Assembly (NCBI GenBank): GCA_001567485.1
Contig: JZRA01000080.1
Span: forward strand, 1-64,000
Direction: 5' to 3'
Length of the DNA stretch: 64,000 nt
DNA from: Chloroflexi bacterium OLB13
GTDB lineage: Bacteria; Chloroflexota; Anaerolineae; Aggregatilineales; Phototrophicaceae
Every line of letters starts with the position of its first letter. Within the stretch, counting starts at the first letter, position 1. The position numbers and the translations under genes were made by a program. Below are positions 7,882 to 16,204 of the stretch, piece after piece. A model generated the notes under the pieces. The model was not told where the DNA came from. It saw nothing but the letters and a program-made list of their open reading frames with translations, and ran no database searches.

Positions 7882-9945
7882 TCACCCCGCCGAGTCCAGC
7901 TGCGCACGTAGGGCGGCCGGTTCGGTCACGGGCAGCTTGCACGTGAACTTCCGGCACACGTATGCGGTTGGTTGACCGTCACGCTGGACACGCCCGGCCA
8001 GCAGCGGGATCGAATGATCGGGCGGGGCGTCTTGCGGGGCGTGCGCCGCGATCAGGTTGGGCCGGTACACCGACCATGCTTCCGCCGCAAGATCGCGCAG
8101 CGCCGGCGAGTCCAGCGGCCCGACCAGCGCCAGCTCGATCACCCCGCCGGCAAGCAGCTCGACCGCGCCGAGTGATTCCCCGAACGCCTGCGGATACTCG
8201 CTCATACCGCTGACGAGCAGGCGGAGCGCGGCGCGGGCTGCGTCATCATCGCGTGCGTCGCCCGTGTACGCGGACATTAACGCCAGCACACGGCACAGCT
8301 TGCCACTGCCGGACGGCACCGCGTTGTCTTGCAAGCTGCGCGGGCGGACGATCAACGGCTCGTGATCGTCGCTGACGTCGAAGAAGCCACCGTCGCCGGC
8401 CCGGAAGTGTGTCAGCGCCCGGTCGGTCAACGCGCGGGCGAGGTCGAACGCGGTCGTATCGAACGTCGTCATGTACAGATCAAGCAAGCCTTCAGCGAGG
8501 CATGCGTAGTCCTCAAGCACGCCGTTGAGCTTTGCTCTGCCGTGGTTGTATGTGCGCAGCAGACGCGGGCCATCCGCCGTGTGCTCGACCATCGTGGAGG
8601 TTAGAAACTCGCCCGCGCGGATCGCCGCGATGCGGTAGTCGTCGCGGTTCAGCACGCGCGCCGCTTCAGCAAGGCTGCCAAGCATCAGGCCGTTCCACGC
8701 GGTGAGGATCTTGTCATCAAGGCCGGGATGCACCCGATGCGAACGTGCGGCGTACAGCGTATGTGTGATCCGTTCCACCGCGGCAGCCAGATCATCCACC
8801 GAAAGGCCGAGTTCCGCCGCGACATCGGCCGGCTCGCGCGGGATGTTCAAGATGTTCTTGCCCTCGAAATTGCCGCTTTCCGTCATGCCGAAATACGTGA
8901 CGGCGACACGGGCGTCGTCGGCGCTCAGCAGCGATTCGACCTCGGCAATTGTCCAGACGAAGAACTTGCCTTCCTCACCTTCGCTGTCGGCGTCGGTCGC
9001 GGAGTAGAAACCGCCTTCCGGAGCCGTCATCTCACGCAGGATGTAGTCGTAGGTCTCCTCGGCGATGACCCTGAAAAAGCGATCGCCGGTCACCTGCCAC
9101 GCGTGCAGATACAAGCGCGACAGCTGGGCATTGTCGTACAGCATCTTCTCGAAGTGCGGGACGAGCCACTTCTCGTCCACGCTGTAACGCGCGAACCCGC
9201 CGCCGATCTGGTCGTACATGCCGCCGCGCGCCATCTTGCGCAGGGTGTGAGTCACGGCGTTGAGCGCATCGGCGTCGCCGGTGCGGGCGTGATGTGCCAG
9301 AAGGAACGCGAGGTTCATGGGCTGCGGAAACTTGGGCGCGCCGCCGAACCCGCCGTTGATCCGATCGAACCCGCTCAGCAGCTTGCTGGCCGCGCGATCG
9401 AGCAGCGCGGTGTTCAAATCGTCGGCCGACGTCCCCACATCCAGCAGGCTGTTGTCGAGCGCGTGGGTCAGGCTGGACGCGGCCTGTTCGACCTCGGCGC
9501 GGCGGTTGGCGTAGGCGTCGTGGATCGCGTGAAGCACCTGCATGAACGACGGCATGCCATAGCGCGGCTCGCGCGGGAAGTATGTGCCGCCCCAGAACGG
9601 CCTTCCATCCGGCAGCAGGAACACGGTCATCGGCCAGCCGCCGTGACCGGTCATGGCCTGCACCGCGTTCATGTAGATGTCGTCGACATCGGGGCGTTCC
9701 TCGCGGTCGACCTTGATGTTGACGAACAGACTGTTCATCACCTCCGCGGTCTCTGGATGTTCGAAGCTCTCGTGGGCCATGACGTGACACCAGTGGCACG
9801 CGCTGTACCCCACCGACAGCAGCACGGCCTTGTCCTCGGCGCGGGCGCGTGTAAACGCCTCGTCGCCCCACGGGTACCAGTCGACCGGGTTCTCGGCGTG
9901 TTGACGGAGATAGGGTGAGGTCTCTTGGGCGAGTCGATTAGGCAT
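7882..9945 (-). CDS. YyaL/SSP411-type thioredoxin-domain protein (DUF255)
   Basis: A 687-residue protein. The N-terminal thioredoxin-like DUF255 domain (residues 1-165) begins with [21 protein letters not shown] and has the CxxC pair C50-H-W-C53. The remainder (about 170-680) is an alpha/alpha toroid like those of N-acylglucosamine 2-epimerase or cellobiose epimerase. The whole matches the conserved YyaL/spermatogenesis-associated protein 20 family, whose exact reaction is not established. The start is supported by AAGGA about ten bases upstream of ATG 9945. It stands as a single gene. Confidence 0.9.
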   Translation of the reverse strand: MPNRLAQETSPYLRQHAENPVDWYPWGDEAFTRARAEDKAVLLSVGYSACHWCHVMAHESFEHPETAEVMNSLFVNIKVDREERPDVDDIYMNAVQAMTGHGGWPMTVFLLPDGRPFWGGTYFPREPRYGMPSFMQVLHAIHDAYANRRAEVEQAASSLTHALDNSLLDVGTSADDLNTALLDRAASKLLSGFDRINGGFGGAPKFPQPMNLAFLLAHHARTGDADALNAVTHTLRKMARGGMYDQIGGGFARYSVDEKWLVPHFEKMLYDNAQLSRLYLHAWQVTGDRFFRVIAEETYDYILREMTAPEGGFYSATDADSEGEEGKFFVWTIAEVESLLSADDARVAVTYFGMTESGNFEGKNILNIPREPADVAAELGLSVDDLAAAVERITHTLYAARSHRVHPGLDDKILTAWNGLMLGSLAEAARVLNRDDYRIAAIRAGEFLTSTMVEHTADGPRLLRTYNHGRAKLNGVLEDYACLAEGLLDLYMTTFDTTAFDLARALTDRALTHFRAGDGGFFDVSDDHEPLIVRPRSLQDNAVPSGSGKLCRVLALMSAYTGDARDDDAARAALRLLVSGMSEYPQAFGESLGAVELLAGGVIELALVGPLDSPALRDLAAEAWSVYRPNLIAAHAPQDAPPDHSIPLLAGRVQRDGQPTAYVCRKFTCKLPVTEPAALRAQLDSAG

Positions 9946-10207
9946 TGAGAGGTGTCCTTGCTGATCGTTGCTCTAGTGTAGCTGCCGATTCGCCGGAGTT
10001 CACGGGGGGAGCGAGGGATGTTCACGGCTTACTCATACCACCATGCACCCTGTCTCACATCAAGGGCGGGATGCGCTGTGTTAGCCGGCGGAACTGGACA
10101 CTCGCCGTGATTTTGATCCCCGTGTCTCGCCCGGTCATCTTACGGGCACGTCGGCTGTGGGTTGGCTATAATCCAGTGAACAACCGGAACACCATCACGG
10201 AGATCCA
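9946..10207. other. Intergenic region with a TATAAT box for the 10208 gene
   Basis: 262 bases with no convincing reading frame. The right end carries TATAAT at 10167-10172, 36 bases before the next ATG, in the local context GGCTATAATCC. No good -35 box is visible at 16-18 bases. Nothing else stands out. Confidence 0.4.
10167..10172 (+). promoter_or_regulatory. Putative -10 box upstream of the 110-residue gene
   Basis: A perfect TATAAT 35 bases before ATG 10208. The -35 hexamer is not recognisable, as with several other GC-TATAAT boxes in this window. Confidence 0.4.
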
Positions 10208-10540
10208 ATGTCTGCACCCTCAAGACCGAGCCTCATTGACCGTGTTCAAGAGCACGAACGTCAGTGGGGGACTGAGAACTATCCCGGCCGGCTGTCGTTG
10301 GCCGAGATATTGAACGCCGCCGTCGTCGCGTTTTGGCAGACGAGCAAGAACGGCAAACCGCTTGAGAAACCGATTATTACGGTTCACCACAACCTCGACG
10401 ACATCGAAAATTGGTTCATGAAGTCGATCTCGCGCGCGTACCTCGAAACCCCGGATCGCCGCCTTCTCGCGGTGTATCGCAACGGCAAGGTTGTCCGCGT
10501 CAAGAGCGTCAAGGTGACTTTTGAAGTCGAGGATGCGTAA
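10208..10540 (+). CDS. Hypothetical protein (110 aa), first gene of a two-gene unit
   Basis: A small soluble protein that I do not recognise. It has an N-terminal amphipathic part (SLIDRVQEHERQWGTENYPG) and a C-terminal beta-rich part (RLLAVYRNGKVVRVKSVKVTFEV). No cysteines or catalytic motif. The stop codon TAA shares its last A with the ATG of the next gene (TAATG), so the two are translationally coupled and probably work together at the membrane. Confidence 0.6.
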   Translation: MSAPSRPSLIDRVQEHERQWGTENYPGRLSLAEILNAAVVAFWQTSKNGKPLEKPIITVHHNLDDIENWFMKSISRAYLETPDRRLLAVYRNGKVVRVKSVKVTFEVEDA

Positions 10541-10839
10541 TGGATCGCTACTGGGCGCTCAGGTTAGTGAGTATTGTGGTTCGAGCGCTGGGCGTAGTGG
10601 CGGTCATCGCATCTGTGTTTTGGGCAGTGACGGTGGCTTCCGTCCATGTACTGCTTGCGCCGCTTGCGCTGCTGGGTGGTTTGATTAGCCTCGTCGTTCT
10701 GTTCGCGGCCGGCCAGTTTTTGCTCCTCATGATTCGGATTGAGCAGAACACGCGGGCCACCGCGCATCTCCTGAGTGATCGGCGCGCCCGCCGCGAACCG
10801 GCCTCCGTGTCGATTCACGGCTCATGGGGAGATGGCTAG
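10540..10839 (+). CDS. Small two-helix membrane protein
   Basis: 99 residues with two hydrophobic helices, about 8-32 (SIVVRALGVVAVIASVFWAV) and 36-62 (LAPLALLGGLISLVVLFAAG). A charged tail (NTRATAHLLSDRRARREP) follows. No known domain seen. The start overlaps the preceding stop (TAATG). Likely a membrane partner of the upstream 110-residue protein; function unknown. Confidence 0.6.
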   Translation: MDRYWALRLVSIVVRALGVVAVIASVFWAVTVASVHVLLAPLALLGGLISLVVLFAAGQFLLLMIRIEQNTRATAHLLSDRRARREPASVSIHGSWGDG

Positions 10840-11075
10840 GCGCGTCGAGTACAGCGTGGTGCGTGCTGATAGCCTACATCGGTTTTATCGTTATTTGTTC
10901 CGGTAGGGGAATGTTGGCTGGCCCTCGTCGAAAGGCCGATTTGTAGCTGGCTGACTCCGGCGATGATCCGTGATCTGGGGATATTCCGCGATATTGCGAG
11001 GCTTAATCGCTGCGATCCAGAAGTACGTTACAATTCATTGCATCGTAACTAGACGCTTTCTGAGGGGCTTCCACC
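10840..11075. other. Intergenic region, 236 bases
   Basis: No supported gene. A TACAAT box lies at 11029-11034, 42 bases before the ATG at 11076, and may be part of that gene's promoter. The -35 position shows no match. The region is more AT-rich than the flanking genes. Confidence 0.3.
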
Positions 11076-11738
11076 ATGCGGGGTTATGGTTCATTTTGGG
11101 TCTCAAGCATTGTGCTGAAAGGTCTGGCCGTGATGGTGGCGCTCGGTGTCGTGATAAGCGCCGGCTTCGACGTTCCGCTGCGCCCAACTGGCTTCGACCC
11201 TCGGTTCGTCACGGTGTATTTCCTTCAGGCGCCAGTTGAGGTTGACCGGACGCTCTTTGTCGCTGTCTCGCTGATCTGGCGCTTGATGGTGGGGCTGTCA
11301 TTCGCGGCACTGCTGTGGGCTGCTGGCTTGGGAGTTGGGGCATTAGGCGAGATTCATATCTATTCTGGTGATGTTTACAGCTACTTCCAACGTAAGGTGC
11401 GGCGCGAAGTAGAACGCCGGGAGCAGTTGGAACGTTACCGTCCCGAACCGCAGTTCTCGAACAATCCCCCACCTCCTGAACGTCTCCGTAAGTTCCGTAA
11501 TCGACGTCCGGCGGACTCGCGCTCCAACGCTGTGGAGTTGTTCCGAGATCGTGAACCGCTGTCTGCGCGGGTGCGCAGGGATCCGTCAGGGAGTGATCTC
11601 GCGCCTGAGCCGCAGAATGCCGAGCATCGGCCGCGTCCGAAACAGCAGCGCCCGCTTACCCCGAGGGCATTTGGCGCGGTAAAAGACTACCGGATGCACA
11701 AACGGTCGGAACGGCGAACTAATGAAGATGAGCTTTAG
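11076..11738 (+). CDS. Hypothetical membrane protein with a charged cytoplasmic tail
   Basis: A 220-residue protein. Hydrophobic segments at about 10-30 (VLKGLAVMVALGVVISAG) and 62-92 (LFVAVSLIWRLMVGLSFAAL) give two membrane helices with a short outward loop between them. From about residue 105 the protein is strongly basic and rich in Arg and Pro, probably disordered (REVERREQLERYRP onward). No domain recognised. It carries more AT-rich codons than its neighbours. Confidence 0.55.
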   Translation: MRGYGSFWVSSIVLKGLAVMVALGVVISAGFDVPLRPTGFDPRFVTVYFLQAPVEVDRTLFVAVSLIWRLMVGLSFAALLWAAGLGVGALGEIHIYSGDVYSYFQRKVRREVERREQLERYRPEPQFSNNPPPPERLRKFRNRRPADSRSNAVELFRDREPLSARVRRDPSGSDLAPEPQNAEHRPRPKQQRPLTPRAFGAVKDYRMHKRSERRTNEDEL

Positions 11739-11777
11739 CTTTTGCTGACTGGTTTCCCGTCTTGTCGAGCAGGAATC

Positions 11778-11807
11778 AAAGACGGGATACGACCGCGTAT
11801 CCCGCCA
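11778..11807 (-). terminator. Hairpin terminator for tRNA-Lys
   Basis: Stem CGGGATAC / GTATCCCG (8 bp, 11783-11790 and 11797-11804) with a six-base loop, followed on the minus strand by a short T-rich run. It lies just past the 3' end of the tRNA and most likely ends its transcript. Confidence 0.6.
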
Positions 11808-11810
11808 AAG

Positions 11811-11883
11811 TGCCCCCCGTAGGACTCGAACCTACAACCAATTGATTAAGAGTCAACTGCTCTGCCAATTGAGCTAGGGAGGC
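11811..11883 (-). tRNA. tRNA-Lys (anticodon CTT)
   Basis: A 73-base cloverleaf on the minus strand. The acceptor stem GCCTCCC pairs with GGGGGGC, the D-stem is GCTC/GAGC, and the anticodon stem GTTGA/TCAAT encloses loop CTCTTAA. The T-arm is GTAGG-TTCGAGT-CCTAC. Discriminator A; CCA is not encoded. The anticodon CTT reads AAG codons. Confidence 0.95.
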
Positions 11884-11981
11884 GTTGTATGGAACATTAT
11901 AGGTCAATCGCTTTCCGCGTCAAGGCCAAACCGGGCGGTGGCGCTTGTCTGACGTCCAGCCTACGCCGCAAGAATTGACGC

Positions 11982-11987
11982 TATAAT
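11982..11987 (+). promoter_or_regulatory. Putative -10 box upstream of the L,D-transpeptidase
   Basis: TATAAT in the context CGCTATAATGATG, about 48 bases before the chosen ATG (18 bases before an alternative GTG at 12005). No -35 box at normal spacing. The same ten-base context recurs before the gene at 43446. Confidence 0.4.
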
Positions 11988-12034
11988 GATGCGAAATTCA
12001 AGCGGTGTGTTCCGCAAGGCTGCCAAACCCGACA

Positions 12035-13729
12035 ATGACCCATTTTCGATCACGCCCGCCGCAGCCGCCCCAGCGCCCGCGCGGCCCGCGTCCTGAGCGC
12101 CCCTACGAGGAGCGCATCTTGCATTCCGAACAACACGCGCAAAACACGCTGCCGATTGGCGCTGCCCGCCCGCCGTCCTACGCGACGCGGCCCGGCCCGC
12201 CGCCGCCCATGCTTCCGCGTCTGCCGGTCACGCCGCATAAGCCGCGTCCCGGTGTGCCGCTGTGGCTGATCGCCGGGGTGGCGCTCGGCGTGTCGACTGT
12301 GTTCGCTGGTGTATTCGCGCTGATCCTCGGCGTGTCGATGGTCAATGGCGACAGCATTCTGCCGGGCGTGCGCGTCGGCGGCGTCTCCGTCGGCGGCCTG
12401 TCGGTGATCGAGGCTGAGGAGCGACTGACGCGGCAGTGGCCGGTCGTGCTGCTGCAGGATCGTGCGACAGATCGCCAGTGGCAGATCGAGCCGGCGCGCA
12501 TCGGGCTGATTATTGACCCGGCTGCCAGCGCGGCCCGTGCATTCGGCTATGGGCGCGTGTCGGGGGATGCCGTGTCCGGGATCATCGGCACGTCGGTGAC
12601 GCCTGTGTTGACGTTTGACCCTGAGATCGCGCGCAGCGGCTTGGCGAGCCTCGCCGATCAGATCACGCAGCCCGCGGTCGACGCGCAAATCGCGCTGGTC
12701 GGAGGGCGAGTGCAGGCGCTTCCCGCGCGTGACGGCCGCGCAGTCGATATCGAAAGCACCGCCGCGCTGATTGCGTCCGACCCGGTCGGGTGGCTGGAGC
12801 ACGGTGAAATCCCGATGAAGATGGTGGCGCTCGCCCCGGCGATCACCGACGCCGCGCCCATGGTTGCCGCGGCCGAAGCACTGCTCGCCAACCCGCTGAC
12901 GATCGACGTGTACGATCCGCGAACCGGCGGCATCTCACAGTGGACGGCCGCGCCGCAAAGCTGGGCGGGATGGCTGCGCGCGGAGTCTGATCCGGCCGCG
13001 CCGGGAGGGTTACGCTTGAGCCTTGAAGACGGCGCGCTGCGCGGATTCCTTGCGCAAGGCGAAGCGCGTCTCGAAAGCGATCAGTATATCGACGTGGACG
13101 CGGTTGTTGAACGGGTTCAGGCGGCTATCGGTCAGCGCAGCTCACGCGTGACCGCGCGCATCTACCATCGCGACCGGCAGCGCGTCGTCTTGCCCGGCGA
13201 GACGATTATCAGCATCGCGTACGACGAAGGCGTGCCGTATCCATGGATTCAGCAGGCGAACGGCGGCATTCAGCTCGTCAACGCCGGGCAGGCTATCACC
13301 ATCCCGTCGGTCGATCATTTCATGCCCTTCGAGCCGGTGCCGGGCAAGCGCATCATCGTCAGCCTGAGTCAGCAGCGTGTCTGGGTGTATGAGAACGGCG
13401 CGGTCAAGTGGGAGTGGCCCGCCAGCACGGGGATCGCCAGCAGCCCGACGTGGCCCGGTATCTATCAGGTCATCTCGCACGTGCCGAACGCCTACGCGGG
13501 CAACTGGAACCTCTGGATGCCGAACTTCATGGGCGTGTATCAGCCGATTCCGGGCGCCGACTTCACCAACGGATTCCACGGCTTTCCGACTCGTGGCGGC
13601 GGCCAAATCCTGTGGGAGAACAGCCTCGGCACGCGCGTGACCTACGGCTGCATCCTGCTCAGCAATACGAACATCCAGCAGTTGTACGATTGGGCCGAGG
13701 ACGGGGTCGTCGTCGAAATCCGCGCCTGA
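12035..13729 (+). CDS. Membrane-anchored L,D-transpeptidase (PG_binding_4, LysM, YkuD)
   Basis: A 564-residue cell-wall enzyme. A Pro-rich cytoplasmic leader (residues 1-70) is followed by a membrane helix (about 75-105, LWLIAGVALGVSTVFAGVFA). Next come two peptidoglycan-binding PG_binding_4 modules (from ILPGVRVGGVSVGGL), a LysM-like stretch (RVVLPGETIISIAYDEG) and a C-terminal YkuD domain. The YkuD domain has the catalytic histidine in HGFPTRGGG and cysteine 539 in VTYGCILL. The usual core reads S-x-G-C-x-R; here Thr and Leu replace Ser and Arg. By family it makes 3-3 peptide cross-links or attaches proteins to peptidoglycan. GTG 12005 is an alternative start; neither has a clear ribosome binding site. 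Confidence 0.85.
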   Translation: MTHFRSRPPQPPQRPRGPRPERPYEERILHSEQHAQNTLPIGAARPPSYATRPGPPPPMLPRLPVTPHKPRPGVPLWLIAGVALGVSTVFAGVFALILGVSMVNGDSILPGVRVGGVSVGGLSVIEAEERLTRQWPVVLLQDRATDRQWQIEPARIGLIIDPAASAARAFGYGRVSGDAVSGIIGTSVTPVLTFDPEIARSGLASLADQITQPAVDAQIALVGGRVQALPARDGRAVDIESTAALIASDPVGWLEHGEIPMKMVALAPAITDAAPMVAAAEALLANPLTIDVYDPRTGGISQWTAAPQSWAGWLRAESDPAAPGGLRLSLEDGALRGFLAQGEARLESDQYIDVDAVVERVQAAIGQRSSRVTARIYHRDRQRVVLPGETIISIAYDEGVPYPWIQQANGGIQLVNAGQAITIPSVDHFMPFEPVPGKRIIVSLSQQRVWVYENGAVKWEWPASTGIASSPTWPGIYQVISHVPNAYAGNWNLWMPNFMGVYQPIPGADFTNGFHGFPTRGGGQILWENSLGTRVTYGCILLSNTNIQQLYDWAEDGVVVEIRA

Positions 13730-13828
13730 AGCGAGCAGGCGAAAGTGATGAGTGGCGAGTGACGAGGAAGTGCCGGCTCTTTTTCACCCGTAGGCGCGGC
13801 GCGTCGGATAGTCTAGCCCGCGGACTCC

Positions 13829-14593
13829 TTACGGACGCCGGCGAACGCGTCGGAACGGCCGGCGTAGGATGCGGAACCGCCGCCATCTGCCCGGCTCGCG
13901 CGGCTCACGAGGCAGGGTGCCGCGGCGCGCGCGATAGTCGACCCAGAAGCTGGCGGCCACGTAGTAGATGGGGAAGTACAGGCTGAACAGCACCAGTGTG
14001 GGGTTCGGCTGAGGCTGACCGAGCATCACCAGCAGCAGAATGAGCCACACGGCCACTAGCGGCCATGTCACGCGCCATAGAATCTGATTCTTGCTGGGGT
14101 ACAGGTAGCGGGTCGGGATGAAGGTGAGGATGGCCGGGACAACCACCATCGCCGCGGCGATGGGCGCGGCCGGCTCAAGCCAGAACATGTACAGCGCAAC
14201 GATGTTCCAGTAGCTTGGAAAGCCGAGAAAGAACGAGTCCGGCGTCTTCATGTCGACCTGCCCGTAGGCGTAGAGCAGCGCAGCCGCCGGGACGAGCGCC
14301 CAAAATGGATGCGGAAGCAGGCGCTCGTTGGCCATGATGAAGATCGGGATGTAGCCGTAGGTCAGCAGGTCGATGGCGTTATCGAGCGAAGCGCCGTCGA
14401 AGCGTGGCAGCACCTCCCACACCTTGACGCGGCGGGCGAGGATGCCATCGGTGCCGTCGATAATCATGGTGACGACCAGCAGACCGAACGCGCCGCGCAC
14501 GTCGCCGGACGCGGCCAGCAGCAGGGCCATGACTCCGATCAAACCGCCGAGGCCGGTATAAAGGTGGACTGCCCAAGCTGCTGCTTTTCGCAC
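13829..14593 (-). CDS. pcs: CDP-alcohol phosphatidyltransferase, phosphatidylcholine-synthase-like
   Basis: A 254-residue membrane enzyme with about eight helices. The CDP-alcohol motif is complete: D46-G-T-D49-G-I-L-A-R54, then, after an enlarged spacer, FDGASLDNAID with D66, D71 and D75. The 12-residue spacer between AR and G, and the TYGYIP that follows, resemble bacterial phosphatidylcholine synthase rather than PgsA or PssA, whose spacer is eight. Pcs condenses CDP-diacylglycerol with choline. The basic tail (RRFRILRRPFRRVRRR) is unusual. Start is GTG 14593. It lies just past the terminator of rpsD, so it may rely on its own promoter. Family confident, alcohol substrate inferred. Confidence 0.75.
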   Translation of the reverse strand: MRKAAAWAVHLYTGLGGLIGVMALLLAASGDVRGAFGLLVVTMIIDGTDGILARRVKVWEVLPRFDGASLDNAIDLLTYGYIPIFIMANERLLPHPFWALVPAAALLYAYGQVDMKTPDSFFLGFPSYWNIVALYMFWLEPAAPIAAAMVVVPAILTFIPTRYLYPSKNQILWRVTWPLVAVWLILLLVMLGQPQPNPTLVLFSLYFPIYYVAASFWVDYRARRGTLPREPREPGRWRRFRILRRPFRRVRRRP

Positions 14594-14609
14594 GACGGAT
14601 TCGCCCCTA

Positions 14610-14640
14610 GAAACGAAAGCGCCCGCGGTGTGGCGGGCGC
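14610..14640 (-). terminator. Rho-independent terminator of rpsD
   Basis: Perfect 8-bp stem GCGCCCGC/GCGGGCGC (14619-14626 and 14633-14640) with a six-base loop. On the minus strand TTTCG-TTTC follows. It lies 27 bases past the rpsD stop. Confidence 0.8.
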
Positions 14641-14666
14641 ATGGTGGGTGTTTTTGCCCTGAGGGT

Positions 14667-15293
14667 TTAAGTCAGGCGGTTGTAGAACTCGACCACAAGC
14701 TGAATGTTGACCTGAACGGGGATATCTTCTTGTTCAGGCATGCGGCTCAGGGTGGCGGTCAACGCGGACTTGTCCATCAGCAGGTATTCGGGCGGGTTGG
14801 ACGACGATTCCGACCACTCGACCACATGCACGTTCTTGCGCATCTTCTCGGTCAAGCCGATCGCGTCGCCCACGCGCACGGCGTAGGACGGCAGGTTCAC
14901 CACCGTGCCGTTGACCGTGACATGACCGTGGCTGACCAACTGGCGGGCGGCCCAGATCGTGGCGGCGAGGCCCGAACGGTAAACGACGTTGTCGAGCCGG
15001 GTCTCAAGCAGCGCCATCATATTGCTGCCGGTACGACCGGTCATGCGGGTCGCGCGGCGGTAGTACGTGCGCAGCTGGCGTTCACGAATGTTGTAGATGA
15101 ACGACAGCTTCTGCTTTTCGTCCAACTGCGTGCCATAGTCGCTGCGACGGCCGCTCTTGAACTGCTTTTCCTTGCCGTGCTCGCCGGGCGGATATGACCG
15201 CTTGTCGAGGATCTTCTGATACTTGGCGCGCGGGATCAGCACCTCACCGAAGCGGCGCTGAACCTTCGCCTTAGGGCCGTGATACGATGCCAT
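14667..15293 (-). CDS. rpsD: 30S ribosomal protein S4
   Basis: A 208-residue S4. The N-terminal segment (YPPGEHG, DYGTQLDEKQKLSFIYNI) and the S4 RNA-binding domain (about 98-160, ALLETRLDNVVYRSGLAATI then LVSHGHVTVNG) are typical. The N-terminus lacks the four zinc cysteines, so this is the zinc-independent form. S4 binds 16S rRNA early in 30S assembly and in many bacteria represses its own operon. Here it is a single gene away from the usual rpsM-rpsK-rpoA cluster, with its own terminator. AGGA upstream of ATG 15293 fits a ribosome binding site, and TATACT at about 15372 on the minus strand may be its -10 box. Confidence 0.96.
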   Translation of the reverse strand: MASYHGPKAKVQRRFGEVLIPRAKYQKILDKRSYPPGEHGKEKQFKSGRRSDYGTQLDEKQKLSFIYNIRERQLRTYYRRATRMTGRTGSNMMALLETRLDNVVYRSGLAATIWAARQLVSHGHVTVNGTVVNLPSYAVRVGDAIGLTEKMRKNVHVVEWSESSSNPPEYLLMDKSALTATLSRMPEQEDIPVQVNIQLVVEFYNRLT

Positions 15294-15434
15294 CCTGTGC
15301 GCGTTTCCTATCCTATGCGAAACAACCGGAAAGAAGCCCGGTCGGTTCCAATCAAACGAAGCGAAGGGCCAGTATAGCGGCTTTTTGCCGCAATGCTAGG
15401 GGGAATTCTCGGCATGCCGTGGCGGTCACGCTGA

Positions 15435-16067
15435 TCACCCCAACGGTTCTTTGTAGATGATGTAGCGGCCCATGTCGTCGCCGACGCCGATGCACGTGGA
15501 CATATCGACTTGGAACTCGCGGCCGCCGCTAACCCAGCGCAAGCCCTCTTGCAGCAAACCCTGACCGACGTGGCAGATCGGCTTGTCCGACTTGCGCTGC
15601 CAGCACATCGGGCAGCGTTCCAGCGTGTAGATCATGCGGTCGGTGCCCTCTTCGTGCACGTGCGAAATCTGATCGCTGAACTGGTTGAAGATGTTCGCCA
15701 TCGACGGCAGGCCGATGCGCAGCTTGGCATTCAACGGCAGCACCTTGAAGGCGAGATCGCTCACACCGGCCAGCGCGCCGAACCCGCGCAGGGCCTCGGC
15801 GAACGTCGCGCGGCCTGCGCGCAGCGCCAGCGCCCGCCCGCCGCGCGCCCCGTACATATCCTCCAGCGCCTCGGTCAGCGACGAAAAGTCCGCGAAGTCG
15901 AACCCCTTCTCTAAGTTGTCAGGGGGATAATTGCCAACGTAATTCTGCAAGCCTGCACGGTTGAGCACCGTGTTCAGACCGTTGGTCCCCATGACATCTT
16001 CCATCGACTCAAGAATGATCTTGGCGAATTTGTTGGGGTAGTAGTAGCCGCTCTTGTCGCGAGCCAT
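15435..16067 (-). CDS. V4R-domain (4-vinyl reductase / hydrocarbon-binding) protein
   Basis: A 210-residue soluble protein whose C-terminal third (about 140-207) has V4R-domain features: CPMCWQRKSDKPICH, GQGLLQEGLRWVSGGREF and a closing cysteine in DMSTCIGVGDD. The cysteines at CPMC and PICH may bind a metal. The family includes BchJ and ligand-sensing domains; no bacteriochlorophyll genes are nearby, so a small-molecule or lipid sensor role is more likely. GGAGG sits about twelve bases before ATG 16067. Its partner, if any, is not in the window. Confidence 0.75.
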   Translation of the reverse strand: MARDKSGYYYPNKFAKIILESMEDVMGTNGLNTVLNRAGLQNYVGNYPPDNLEKGFDFADFSSLTEALEDMYGARGGRALALRAGRATFAEALRGFGALAGVSDLAFKVLPLNAKLRIGLPSMANIFNQFSDQISHVHEEGTDRMIYTLERCPMCWQRKSDKPICHVGQGLLQEGLRWVSGGREFQVDMSTCIGVGDDMGRYIIYKEPLG

Positions 16068-16204
16068 CGCTTGCGGACCTCCAGAGTGTGTGATGGGAAT
16101 GACACCTACGGATTCCGGGCCATTCTTCGCTAGGAAAGTATATCAAACGACAGGCTATTCCCCAACAACTTAGCGTTAAGGCTTTGCACTGCCGCTCGAC
16201 ATAG

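Noticed and set aside
8728-9918. Long plus-strand frame opposite the YyaL gene
   Set aside because: It lies opposite a clearly conserved gene, has Arg/His/Val-rich shadow composition and no recognisable domain.
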